This document shows positions 56,104 to 64,000 of a stretch of 64,000 bases of DNA, one piece after another (within the stretch, counting starts at the first letter, position 1; each line of letters opens with the position of its first letter). The stretch covers positions 310,001-374,000 of the forward strand of contig JADBKR010000005.1 of assembly GCA_014896295.1 (NCBI GenBank), written 5' to 3'. A model generated the notes under the pieces. It was not told the DNA's origin and searched no databases. It was given only the letters and a program-made list of their open reading frames with translations. The position numbers and the translations under genes are program-made. This DNA is from Limnochordaceae bacterium (GTDB lineage: Bacteria; Bacillota; Limnochordia; Limnochordales; Geochordaceae).

Positions 56104-56517
56104 TCACTCCATGACGCCCAACAGCAGGCTCATGAGCAAGAGCGCGAACACCACGCCGGTGATCACGGTAAACGTACGGTCACGCTCGCGGGCGAAGACC
56201 AGGACCGACGCCCCCACCCTGAAAACAGGGGTGAGCACCAAGAGCACCAGGCCGAGCTGGATGATGGCGAGGGCCCTGAGGTGAGCCACCCCTTCGAGCA
56301 CGCCGGCAGGGGTCGTGGGGAACCGCCCGTCGGGGTACCCGCCGGTATCGGTGATGGCCCACACCGCCACACCGGCCGCGATCACGGCCGCGCTCACCAG
56401 CACTCCCAGCTGAAGGATGCGGCTGATGACGGTCTCCATGTCCCATAACGCCCGCTCGACCCGGGCCACCGGGCGGCCGCCGGCCCGGCTCGCCGCTTCG
56501 CTCCCTCCGGCTCTCAC
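56104..56517 (-). CDS. DUF1634 membrane protein
   Basis: 137 aa with three membrane segments: ILQLGVLVSAAVIAAGVAVWAI, IIQLGLVLLVLTPVF and VITGVVFALLLMSLLLG. DUF1634 proteins are typically encoded beside TauE/SafE transporters, as here. The GTG at 56517 overlaps the TauE stop as GTGA. Role unknown, perhaps a partner of the transporter. Confidence 0.85.
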   Translation of the reverse strand: MRAGGSEAASRAGGRPVARVERALWDMETVISRILQLGVLVSAAVIAAGVAVWAITDTGGYPDGRFPTTPAGVLEGVAHLRALAIIQLGLVLLVLTPVFRVGASVLVFARERDRTFTVITGVVFALLLMSLLLGVME

Positions 56518-57356
56518 GGGACGACCCCTTTCCAGATCATCTCCAGACCCATGTAGACGAGCAGGGGCACGAAGGCGTAGCGCAGGAAACGCCCGGGCAA
56601 CCGGGGCAACAGCTTGCTGCCCGCCCAGGCGCCGACCAGCACGCCGAGCGCCACGGGCGCCGCGATGCCCGGATGCACGTTGCCCCGCGCGAAGTGCACC
56701 CCGGCCCCTGCGGCCGCGGTCACGCCGATCATGAAGTTGCTCGTGGCCGTCGAGACCTTGATGGGCAGCCCCATGACCATGTCCATCCCCAGCACCTTGA
56801 AGACCCCCGAGCCGATGCCCAGGACGCCGGAAAGGCCGCCGGCCCCCAGCATGACCGCGAAGCCGCCGCCCAGGCGCCCCGCCCGGTACTCGATGGTCTT
56901 GCCCGAGGTCTCGTCGTGATAGCGACCCTCCAGCCGCAGCCGCCGCGCCCAGGCACTCTCGGGCACCCTGCCGGCCCCCTCGACGTGGCGCCGCTGGAAC
57001 ATCCCGTAGGCCGAGTACACCAACAACACCCCGAACAGCACGTAAAGGGCCCGGACCGGCAAGAGTCCCGAGACGTATGCGCCGCCGATGGCTCCGAGGG
57101 TCGTTGCCATCTCCAGAAACATCGCGATGCGCAGGTTGGTGAGCCGGTCCTTGACGTAGGCGGCCGCCGCCCCGCTGGACGTGGCGATGACGGAGACGAG
57201 CGACGCCCCGATGACGTGGCGGATGTTGTAACCCAGGCCGGTGGTGAGCACGGGCGTCACGATGATCCCGCCGCCCAGGCCCAGGAGCGATCCGATGAAA
57301 CCGGCCGCGATGGAAAGGCCGAAAACGGTCAGGAAGGAGAGGGGGTCGAAGCCCAA
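56514..57356 (-). CDS. TauE/SafE family anion exporter (probable sulfite/organosulfonate exporter)
   Basis: 280 aa with about eight membrane segments. The repeated family motif is seen in GSLLGLGGGIIVTPVL and GLSGVLGIGSGVFKVLGMDMV. A TTG start at 57356 is preferred because AAAGGAGG lies 6 nt upstream. Substrate not predictable; sulfite, sulfoacetate or taurine products are known for the family. Confidence 0.9.
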   Translation of the reverse strand: MGFDPLSFLTVFGLSIAAGFIGSLLGLGGGIIVTPVLTTGLGYNIRHVIGASLVSVIATSSGAAAAYVKDRLTNLRIAMFLEMATTLGAIGGAYVSGLLPVRALYVLFGVLLVYSAYGMFQRRHVEGAGRVPESAWARRLRLEGRYHDETSGKTIEYRAGRLGGGFAVMLGAGGLSGVLGIGSGVFKVLGMDMVMGLPIKVSTATSNFMIGVTAAAGAGVHFARGNVHPGIAAPVALGVLVGAWAGSKLLPRLPGRFLRYAFVPLLVYMGLEMIWKGVVP

Positions 57357-57518
57357 GGGTACCCTCCTTTGCTTACTGGTCACTACCAGAATACCTCCGT
57401 GGCGTCCCTCCCTGCAATGCCCGCTGCGGCTTGACATCCCCCACGGCCGATGGCACGCTCAGTAGGGGCTTGCAGCACCCATGAGTCCTTCTCCCTGCTC
57501 TTCGAAAGGAGTCGCACC

Positions 57519-60068
57519 ATGCCAGACGTGGCGAAGCGAGCAAACCCCGGCCCGTTCACTCCGTTGCCTCCCGGAGACGGCCGGAGCCTGCTCCTCGAAG
57601 ACCCCGAGGGCCGCAGGCTCGAAGTGGCAGCCTGGGCGCCCGACCTGATCCGGGTGCGCTACGTTCCGCCGGAGAAGCCCCCCGAGACCCTCGCGTGGGC
57701 GCTGGCCCGCCCGGAGGGCGAGTGGCCCGAGGACTTCCCCGTCCGCCTCGAAGCTTCCCCCGACGGGTGGACGCTCAGCACTCCGCAGCTGGCGGTAAGG
57801 GTCCGGCGGGCCAACGGCGCGCTCGCCATCGACGCTCAGGGCCATCCCGAGCCCATCGCTGCCGACGACCCCGACCTGCCGGTCCGGGAGGGCAAGCCGC
57901 AACTCGAGCTCTTCAAGCAGCTGAGCCCGTCCTCCATGTGCCTCGGGCTGGGGGAGAAGACCGGGTGGATGGATCGGCGCGGCCGCATCCTCCAGATGTG
58001 GAACACGGACGTCACCCCCCACCTTCCCACCACCGACCCCCTGTATCAGTCCATCCCCTTCCTGGTCGTCTACGACCGTGGCCGCGCCTGGGGTTTGTTC
58101 ATCCACAACACCTACCGGACGCGCTTCGATCTGGGCGCCACCCGCCCGGACCGGCTGGGGATCCACCTCGACGGCGGACAGCTCGATTACTTCGTGATGG
58201 CCGGCCCGGGGCTGGAGCAGGTCGTGGCCCGCTTCACGGAGCTCACGGGCCGTATGCCGCTCCCGCCGCGGTGGAGCCTGGGCTTCCAGCAGAGCCGCTG
58301 GGGTTACCAGACGGCGGACGAGGTGCTGCAGGTCGCCCGGGAGCTCCGCAACCGGCGCATCCCTTGCGACGTGATCTACCTGGACATCGACCACATGCGG
58401 GAGTACCGGGTCTTCACCTGGGATCCCGTGCGCTTCGCCGACCCCGAGGGCATGATGGCGAAGCTGCGGGCGCAGGGCTTGCGCGTCGTGACCATCGTGG
58501 ACCCCGGGATCAAGATCGATCCCGAGTACCCGGTCTACTCCGAGGCTTTGGAGCGGCAGTACTACGTCCGCAAGAAAGACGGCAAGCCCTTCGAGGGCGT
58601 GGTCTGGCCCGGCCCCACCATTTTCCCCGACTTCCTGCGCCAGGAGGTGCGCAGGTGGTGGTCACAGTGGCACCGGGAGCTCATCGGGCGCGGGGTGAGC
58701 GGGATCTGGAACGACATGAACGAGCCGGCCAACTTCCGCCACCCCCTCCCCGCAGGCACCCTGGACCTCGATGCGGTGCACGGCCCCGACCTGGAGCGCC
58801 CTGCCGAAGAGCAGCGGCCGCTCCTCCACGCGGAGGCGCACAACCTGTACGGTTTGTTGATGAGCAAGGCGGCGTACGAGGCCCAACTCGCCCTGCGGCC
58901 CGGGGTACGGCCGTTCGTGTTGAGCCGCGCCGGCTTCGCCGGCATCCAGCGCTACGCGGCCGTCTGGACCGGCGACAACTCGAGCTGGTGGGAACATCTG
59001 GCCATGATGGTGCCGGAGCTGCTCAACATGGGCCTCTCGGGCATCGCCTGGGCGGGCGCCGACGTCGGCGGGTTCGCCGATCATGCGACGGCCGAACTCG
59101 TAGCCCGCTGGACCCAGGCCGGGGCGTTCACCCCGTTTTTCCGCAACCACGCGGCCATCGACGCGCGCCCGCAAGAGGTGTGGCGGTTCGGCGAGGAGAT
59201 CGAGCGCGTCTGCCGTGACGCGATCGAGTGGCGCTACCGGCTGATGCCCTACCTGTACACCCTGTTCTGGGAGGCGGCCTCCCGGGGCACGCCCGTGATG
59301 CGGCCGCTCTTGTGGCACCATCCCGGCGACGCCGAGGCCGAAAGGGTCCAGGATCAGTGGCTGTTGGGCCCGCACCTGCTCGTGGCGCCGGTCATCACGC
59401 CCGGAGCACGGCGGCGGATGGTCTACCTGCCCGCCGGGGAGTGGGTCCACCTCCGCCAGCCGGTCCGCATCACCGGTCCGGCGTACGCGCTGGTGGAGGC
59501 GCCCCTCGACCAGATCCCCGTCTTCGTGGCGGCCGGCGCGCCGGTGCCCCTGGCGCCGCTCGCCCAGCACACCGGCGAGCTGCGCCAGGACGACCGGGTG
59601 AGCCTCCTGCTGATGGCGCCCGCGGGGGATCGTGGCGCGTTCGCCTGGACGTGGCTGTACGAGGACGACGGGGAGAGCCTCGACTACCAGCAGGGAGCGT
59701 ACGCGCGCCGGCGCTTCGACGCCGAGTGGTCCGGATCGAGGGCCGAAGGGCGCCTCCGGCTCGTGCTGAAAGCCGGCCCTCGGGAAGGCGCCTGGCGACC
59801 TGGTCGCCCTTACTTCGAGGTCGTGGTGCAGCGGCCGCCGGGAGCCTGCCGCTCGGTGCGCTGGCAGGGGCAGCCGGTACCCCGATCCGGGCAGGCGCTG
59901 GCCCCGGCCTTCCAAGACGAGGCGAGCGCCGGGCCGGCCTCCGGGACGGCGGTCGGCCCCCTCCCGGTCTGGGACGAGCGGGCCGGGAGCGAGCTGGTCG
60001 TCCGGCTGCCCGAGACGGCCGAGCCGGGCGTCCTCGAAGCGGAGTGGGATCGTGCCGCTCAGGCGTAA
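57519..60068 (+). CDS. glycoside hydrolase family 31 alpha-glucosidase
   Basis: 849 aa. The catalytic nucleophile Asp is in GIWNDMNEPANF and the acid/base Asp in WTGDNSSWWEHL. YLDIDHM and the C-terminal FFRNHAA and LMPYLYTLFWEA motifs are typical of alpha-glucosidases. No signal peptide. GAAAGGAG lies 7 nt before the ATG at 57519. It likely releases glucose from short alpha-glucans together with the GH15 enzyme. Its last 17 nt overlap the next gene. Confidence 0.93.
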   Translation: MPDVAKRANPGPFTPLPPGDGRSLLLEDPEGRRLEVAAWAPDLIRVRYVPPEKPPETLAWALARPEGEWPEDFPVRLEASPDGWTLSTPQLAVRVRRANGALAIDAQGHPEPIAADDPDLPVREGKPQLELFKQLSPSSMCLGLGEKTGWMDRRGRILQMWNTDVTPHLPTTDPLYQSIPFLVVYDRGRAWGLFIHNTYRTRFDLGATRPDRLGIHLDGGQLDYFVMAGPGLEQVVARFTELTGRMPLPPRWSLGFQQSRWGYQTADEVLQVARELRNRRIPCDVIYLDIDHMREYRVFTWDPVRFADPEGMMAKLRAQGLRVVTIVDPGIKIDPEYPVYSEALERQYYVRKKDGKPFEGVVWPGPTIFPDFLRQEVRRWWSQWHRELIGRGVSGIWNDMNEPANFRHPLPAGTLDLDAVHGPDLERPAEEQRPLLHAEAHNLYGLLMSKAAYEAQLALRPGVRPFVLSRAGFAGIQRYAAVWTGDNSSWWEHLAMMVPELLNMGLSGIAWAGADVGGFADHATAELVARWTQAGAFTPFFRNHAAIDARPQEVWRFGEEIERVCRDAIEWRYRLMPYLYTLFWEAASRGTPVMRPLLWHHPGDAEAERVQDQWLLGPHLLVAPVITPGARRRMVYLPAGEWVHLRQPVRITGPAYALVEAPLDQIPVFVAAGAPVPLAPLAQHTGELRQDDRVSLLLMAPAGDRGAFAWTWLYEDDGESLDYQQGAYARRRFDAEWSGSRAEGRLRLVLKAGPREGAWRPGRPYFEVVVQRPPGACRSVRWQGQPVPRSGQALAPAFQDEASAGPASGTAVGPLPVWDERAGSELVVRLPETAEPGVLEAEWDRAAQA

Positions 60069-61452
60069 CCCGAAGGCCGCCCTCAAGCCGGGAGCCATCG
60101 TGTCGGAGGTGCGGGCCGGGTCGCTGGCCGACGAGGCCGGCATCCGGCCCGGCGACCAGATCGTGGCGATCAACGGCGTGCCGGCCAGCGACCTGGTGCA
60201 GCTGCACTACGCTGCGGCACAGGACAGGGTGGACTTGGAGGTGCGCCGGCCGGACGGCGAGACGTGGGTCGTGGAGATCGAGAAGGACGAAGACGAGGAC
60301 CTGGGCCTTCGCTTCTCCGATCCCCTCTTCGACCGGATCGTCACCTGCGTCAACCGGTGCATCTTCTGCTTCGTCCACCAGTCGCCCAAGGGTATGCGCC
60401 GCACGTTGTACATCATGGACGACGATCTGCGGCTCTCCTTCCTGGACGGCAACTTCGTCACCCTCACCAACTGGACGGAGTCCGACTGGCAGCGCGTGCT
60501 GGAGCAGCACCTGTCGCCGCTTTACGTGTCGGTTCACTCCACCGAGGACGACCTGCGCGCGTTTCTCATGGGCACCGACGCGGCCCGGGGGATCCTGGGG
60601 CAGCTGCGGCGCCTGGCGGCCGCCGGCATCCAGGTCCACACGCAGCTGGTGCTGTGCCCCGGCATCAACGACGGGGAGCACCTGGATCGGAGCATCGCCG
60701 ACCTGGCGGCGCTCTATCCCCACGTGCGGTCGATCGCCGTGGTGCCGGTCGGGCTGACCCGCTTCCGCCAGCGGCTGCACCCGTTACGCCCGTACCGGGC
60801 ACCGGAGGCGGCGGCCGTCTTGCGCCAGGTGCACGCCTGGCAGCGGCGGCTGCTGCAACACCTGGGCACCCGGTTGGTCTTCCCCGCCGACGAGTGGTAC
60901 TCCCTGGCCGGCCGGTGGGTGCCACCCCGGGAGGCGTACGAGGACTTCCCGCAGCTTTCCAACGGCATTGGCCTCGTTCGCCGGCTGCTCGACGAGTTCT
61001 ACGCCGCCGAGGCCGGCGCCGTCCGCCGGCAGCGTGGGAGCGCCGGGAGGCTGCCCGGGGGCCGGCGGGTTCTCTGGGTGACCGGGACGTCGGCCCGGCC
61101 GTTCCTGGAGGCGCTCGCCCGCCGGCTGGAGCGGCGGCATCCCGGGCTCGAGGTGCGGGTGCACCCGGTGGTCAACCAGTTCTACGGACCGACCGTCACC
61201 GTCGCGGGCCTGTTGACCGGCGCCGACATCCGGGCCTCCCTGGAGCGCCTGCCCGACCTCGGCCGTTTCGATGCCGTCTACGTCCCCAACGTCGCGCTCA
61301 AGGCCGACGAGCCCGTCTTCCTGGACGACATGCCCCTTCGAAGCTTGCGAGAAGGCCTGCCCGCGCCCGTCGAGGCGATCGACGTGGACGGGCAGGCCCT
61401 TTGGTCGGCCACCACAGGGGCAGCCCTCACATCATCGGCACCTGCCGGATGA
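60052..61452 (+). CDS. PDZ/radical SAM/DUF512 protein
   Basis: 466 aa. An N-terminal PDZ-like segment (AIVSEVRAGSLADEAGIRPGDQIVAING) precedes a radical-SAM-like core with cysteine set CVNRCIFCFVHQSPKGMRR, then the DUF512 C-terminal domain. The family is common in Bacillota, often near the Der GTPase gene; its reaction is unknown. GTG start with GGAGTGGG upstream, inside the GH31 gene. Its end overlaps the convergent aldolase gene by 26 nt. Confidence 0.88.
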   Translation: MPLRRNPKAALKPGAIVSEVRAGSLADEAGIRPGDQIVAINGVPASDLVQLHYAAAQDRVDLEVRRPDGETWVVEIEKDEDEDLGLRFSDPLFDRIVTCVNRCIFCFVHQSPKGMRRTLYIMDDDLRLSFLDGNFVTLTNWTESDWQRVLEQHLSPLYVSVHSTEDDLRAFLMGTDAARGILGQLRRLAAAGIQVHTQLVLCPGINDGEHLDRSIADLAALYPHVRSIAVVPVGLTRFRQRLHPLRPYRAPEAAAVLRQVHAWQRRLLQHLGTRLVFPADEWYSLAGRWVPPREAYEDFPQLSNGIGLVRRLLDEFYAAEAGAVRRQRGSAGRLPGGRRVLWVTGTSARPFLEALARRLERRHPGLEVRVHPVVNQFYGPTVTVAGLLTGADIRASLERLPDLGRFDAVYVPNVALKADEPVFLDDMPLRSLREGLPAPVEAIDVDGQALWSATTGAALTSSAPAG

Positions 61453-62509
61453 GCCGCCCGTCGATCCGTTCGAAGATCTCGTCGAGATCCGGGCCCGTGA
61501 TGGTCAGCCCGTGGTTGCGAAGGCCGATGACCGCCCTTCCCGGGTCGGGGGCTTCTCTCACCAGATTGGCCACCGACTGGGCCAGCTCCAGGGTGCCGCA
61601 GGGGAAGTTGACGAGGGTCGACTTGATCCCGTCCATCCAGGCGTGGACGTGCAGGATCGCGCCCACCTGGGGGTGCTCCGTGTAGATCATCCAGTGCTCG
61701 ATGGCATCCACCGAAACCCGGCGCGGGGTGACGTTGGGCGGGACGCTCAGGACGATCGCGTTCTTCTCGGCGTCGTACCCCTTGACCAGGAGGATGTCCT
61801 GCCCGACTTTCTCCAGCTTGTACTTGTTGACCCCGCTTGCGCTCATCCAGAAACTGTGCCGGTCGCGGCGGGCGCTGATGTTGCCGTAGCTGAGCCCGCC
61901 GATGCCGTACAGGTGCTGGACGTGCCGGAAGTCCTCCGGCGGCAGGATTTCCTGAATCGGGAAGGGCGCGGGCAAGAGGTCGAGCTCGCCGAGCCGCCGG
62001 CTCGTCCGGCGGATCTGATCGACCGCGGCGTCCCCCTCCCACAGCTCGGGAGGGAGGTCCGGCTCGAAGACGTTGTCGATGACCAGGTTGGACGATGCCA
62101 GCGGGTGAAGGCGCTCGTAGAGCCGGGCGAAATAGGACCTCTCGTCGGCGTCGAAGGGCACCGTGTAGTATCCCTGCTCGAGGGTCACGAAGTGCGTGTC
62201 GACCTTGCCGTCCTGGGGTACGGCGAACAGCAGCAGGTTGGAAAGCGACCGGATGAGCACCGGGTATCCGGCGCGCAGCACGTCTTTGGGAGGCTCCTGG
62301 CCCATCACCACGGAGCAGACGAACGTGGCCCGGGCCCGGCGCCGGTACGGCCTGGGATGTTCCATGTCCGTGAAGTTGAGCACCAACCGGACGTCCCGGC
62401 TGGGGGTCTCCTCGTAGACGTTGCCGCGCCGCTCGAGCTCAGCCCGCAGGCCGTCCGCGAGCCACTGCTGGACCGCCGACGAGCGCTCTCCCACGATGGC
62501 GAAGTTCAT
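61427..62509 (-). CDS. class II aldolase/adducin-like protein with an extra N-terminal domain
   Basis: 360 aa. The C-terminal ~190 residues are a class II aldolase fold: GGLSYGNISARRDRHSFWMSASGVNKYKLE, the zinc-binding HVHAWMDG and a third His in GLRNHGLTITG. The first ~165 residues (MNFAIVGERSSAVQQWLADGL, LVLNFTDMEHPRPYRRR) form a separate domain that I do not recognise; it begins like a nucleotide-binding beta-alpha unit. Substrate unknown. It lies 21 nt after the zinc-ribbon gene. Confidence 0.85.
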   Translation of the reverse strand: MNFAIVGERSSAVQQWLADGLRAELERRGNVYEETPSRDVRLVLNFTDMEHPRPYRRRARATFVCSVVMGQEPPKDVLRAGYPVLIRSLSNLLLFAVPQDGKVDTHFVTLEQGYYTVPFDADERSYFARLYERLHPLASSNLVIDNVFEPDLPPELWEGDAAVDQIRRTSRRLGELDLLPAPFPIQEILPPEDFRHVQHLYGIGGLSYGNISARRDRHSFWMSASGVNKYKLEKVGQDILLVKGYDAEKNAIVLSVPPNVTPRRVSVDAIEHWMIYTEHPQVGAILHVHAWMDGIKSTLVNFPCGTLELAQSVANLVREAPDPGRAVIGLRNHGLTITGPDLDEIFERIDGRLIRQVPMM

Positions 62510-62530
62510 CAGTCTGGCGCACCCCCAAGT

Positions 62531-62842
62531 CTACAGCTCCTCGAAATCGTCCCCGCCGTCCAGGTCCTCCGGACCGCCGAAGTCGCCACCGAAGTCGTCC
62601 CCGCCCGGGCCCTCGTCGGAGCCCAGGCCCCCACCGTCTCCCAGGCCGCCGCCATCGCCGGAGCCGGCATCCCCGTCTCCGCCTTGGGACGAGCGCAGCA
62701 CCATGATGTTGCCGAACAGCCGGGCCACGTCGGTGCTTCCGCAGGACGGGCAGACCGGAGAGAGGCCCGCCTCCTTCTCCGCCAGAGTGGCGTGCACGTC
62801 GAACCGCTTCGAGCACTGCTTGCAGCGGTACTCGTAGATCAC
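62531..62842 (-). CDS. FmdB-family zinc-ribbon protein
   Basis: 103 aa. The zinc ribbon is YEYRCKQCSKRFDV with CPSCGS about 18 residues later, then LFGNIMVLRSS and a long acidic, Gly/Asp-rich disordered tail (GGDDFGGDFGGPEDL). FmdB-type ribbons are proposed regulatory proteins, and this one lacks a further domain. GTG start at 62842. Confidence 0.88.
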   Translation of the reverse strand: MIYEYRCKQCSKRFDVHATLAEKEAGLSPVCPSCGSTDVARLFGNIMVLRSSQGGDGDAGSGDGGGLGDGGGLGSDEGPGGDDFGGDFGGPEDLDGGDDFEEL

Positions 62843-62881
62843 CCCGACCCCTCGCCCTCCCCGAGACGTCGAGGATATACC

Positions 62882-62909
62882 AGGATAACCATGACTGGAT
62901 GGTAGACAA
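62882..62909 (-). promoter_or_regulatory. possible promoter for the zinc-ribbon and aldolase genes
   Basis: On the minus strand: -35 TTGTCT (62904-62909), a 16-nt spacer and -10 TATCCT (62882-62887), in the 74 nt between the M24 gene and the zinc-ribbon gene. Both hexamers deviate from consensus. Confidence 0.4.
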
Positions 62910-62916
62910 GATTACC

Positions 62917-64000
62917 TTACCGAGTCGTGCCCGGCATGGCAAGCTCCAGGATACCGGGACGGACCCACCGCCTGCCCCCGGCCTCGACCTCGACGCCCGG
63001 CCACGAGGGCCCGTGGGCCGTGATGATCTCCACCCGGCCCGGCTCCGGCCCATCGGCGGCACCCACGAGGATGGTGTCCTCCGACTTGGTGCCGGTGATG
63101 CTGGGGTTCCAGGCAAAGGCACCGGGCGCCTTGACGACCTGCACGCTCTGGGGCGTGGCCAGGTACTCGCGCTCCGCGTAGGCGATGGCCCCCCCTTGGT
63201 GGTGGAGCTTCCACTCGTCCGGGTAACCGTGGCGCCGGTAAGCCTCCTGGCCTGCCAGCAGGATGTCGGCGACCCGCGCGCCCGGCCGGGTCGCGTCCAT
63301 GAGGGCGGCGTCCACGTGGCAGACGGCCTCGTGCCGGGCCCGCAGATCCCCGGGATTCTGCCGAAGTGCACGAGGCGCGTCAGCGCGGCGATGAGCCCGC
63401 CTTGCCGGGCGCAGATGACCCCCATGAGATACCGCTCCACCGCCCGCCCTGTGGGAATGGGATGGCGGTACTGGCGAATACGGTCGTCGGCGGCGACCAG
63501 CACCACGGTCCCCTCCAGGCCCCGCTCCCACAAGGCCCGGGTCATGCGCCCCGCCACCTCCAGCTCGGTCATGCCCGGAGCCACCTCGGTGGCCAGCACC
63601 TGTTCGAGCGCGTCGCGAGACAGCGCCCCGACCCGGCGCAGCCGCTGGACCTCCTCCGCCGTGAGCGGGAAGCGCAACCCGGCCAGGGCGGCCTGCACGT
63701 TGGGCGTGCCGGCGATTCCGGTGTCGGAGGCGATGCGCCGGCCGTGCACCAGCCGCTCGATGGCCGGCTCGACCCCCAGGTGCCAGGGCACCGCCTCCAC
63801 GTCCAGGTTGCCCCGTGGGGCGACGCCCTCCAGCTCTTCCCGGGCGACCCGGGGAGTTTCGATGTTGGTGGCAATGAGCGTCCATCGCCCCGGCTCGACC
63901 AGGAGCGACGCATTGCCGATCTCCGTGGCCAGCCCCACGTGGTTGTCGCCTCCGGCCGTCATCCACGCGAAGTTGGCCCGCCGGGTCAGGATCACCCCGT
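62917..64000 (-). CDS. degenerate M24 (creatinase/aminopeptidase P fold) protein, apparent frameshift, cut by window edge
   Basis: The first frame encodes a creatinase-N-like domain (ANFAWMTAGGDNHVG) and the start of the pita-bread domain (RYLMGVICARQGGLIAALTRLVHFG). The second frame continues with DLRARHEAVCHVDAALMDATRPGA, HHQGGAIAY and NPSITGTKSEDTILV. Adding one base near 63352 (ATCCCGGGG) joins them. Against M24 enzymes, both metal-binding Asp positions are Cys or Ala, and the first Glu is Asn; the His and last Glu remain. It may be metal-free like creatinase, or inactive. The true start probably lies beyond position 64000. Confidence 0.82.
   Translation of the reverse strand, partial: RGDPDPAGQLRVDDGRRRQPRGAGHGDRQCVAPGRAGAMDAHCHQHRNSPGRPGRAGGRRPTGQPGRGGGALAPGGRAGHRAAGARPAHRLRHRNRRHAQRAGRPGRVALPAHGGGGPAAAPGRGAVSRRARTGAGHRGGSGHDRAGGGGAHDPGLVGAGPGGDRGAGRRRRPYSPVPPSHSHRAGGGAVSHGGHLRPARRAHRRADAPRALRQNPGDLRARHEAVCHVDAALMDATRPGARVADILLAGQEAYRRHGYPDEWKLHHQGGAIAYAEREYLATPQSVQVVKAPGAFAWNPSITGTKSEDTILVGAADGPEPGRVEIITAHGPSWPGVEVEAGGRRWVRPGILELAMPGTTR

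Noticed and set aside
57431-57436. Perfect TTGACA on the plus strand before the GH31 gene
   Set aside because: No acceptable -10 hexamer lies 16-18 nt downstream (CACGCT or ACGCTC there), so I do not call a promoter.

Overview
The window (64 kb, very G+C rich) looks like a chromosomal segment of a high-GC, T-box-using bacterium of the Bacillota type, possibly near Limnochordia. The lineage is inference. It rests on two T-box leaders, the L21-Prp-L27 operon with an N-terminally extended L27, DUF4321, a SpoIVFB-like site-2 protease and a MinCDE/MreBCD/RodA cluster. I see no insertion sequence, prophage, integrase, CRISPR array or rRNA gene. Nearly all genes from 1 to 31,560 lie on the minus strand and are packed with short gaps or overlaps.

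Layout. 1-5,036: comEC (partial), comEA, a membrane Clp-fold protease and leuS, with the leuS T-box leader and tRNA-Ala(GGC) upstream. 5,557-15,884: rsfS, an LCP wall ligase, yqeK, an RRM protein, nadD, proA, proB, obgE, rpmA, prp, rplU and rng. 15,990-25,968: a site-2 protease, rodA, minE/D/C, PBP2, mreD/C/B, radC and maf, a cell-shape and division-site block. 25,981-31,951: DUF4321, a CsoR-like repressor, a SPOR protein, folC and valS with a T-box leader and a clear promoter. 32,241-36,117 (+): a peptide-type ABC binding protein and two permeases without ATPases. 36,212-39,829: a metal-dependent hydrolase, an NAD-type isocitrate dehydrogenase-like enzyme, an NDUFA9-like protein and DUF554. 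39,836-53,259: a 13-gene complex I operon, nuoA to nuoN, with no nuoM. 53,377-61,452: GH15 and GH31 glycosidases, GntR, DUF1634/TauE and a PDZ/radical-SAM DUF512 protein. 61,427-64,000: a two-domain class II aldolase, an FmdB-like zinc ribbon and a degenerate M24 (pita-bread) protein cut by the window edge.

Five reading-frame breaks occur in comEC, leuS, minC (twice) and the M24 gene. Each is repaired by adding one base, mostly in a G/C run, and leuS is essential. Systematic one-base under-calling of homopolymers is the simplest explanation, so these genes are annotated as single genes with apparent frameshifts.

The observations most worth follow-up are the absence of nuoM together with replaced key residues in NuoL, a terminator-like hairpin in the nuo leader, a tRNA-Ala gene that appears to share its promoter with the leuS T-box leader, and the M24 pseudoenzyme next to a class II aldolase carrying an unrecognised N-terminal domain.
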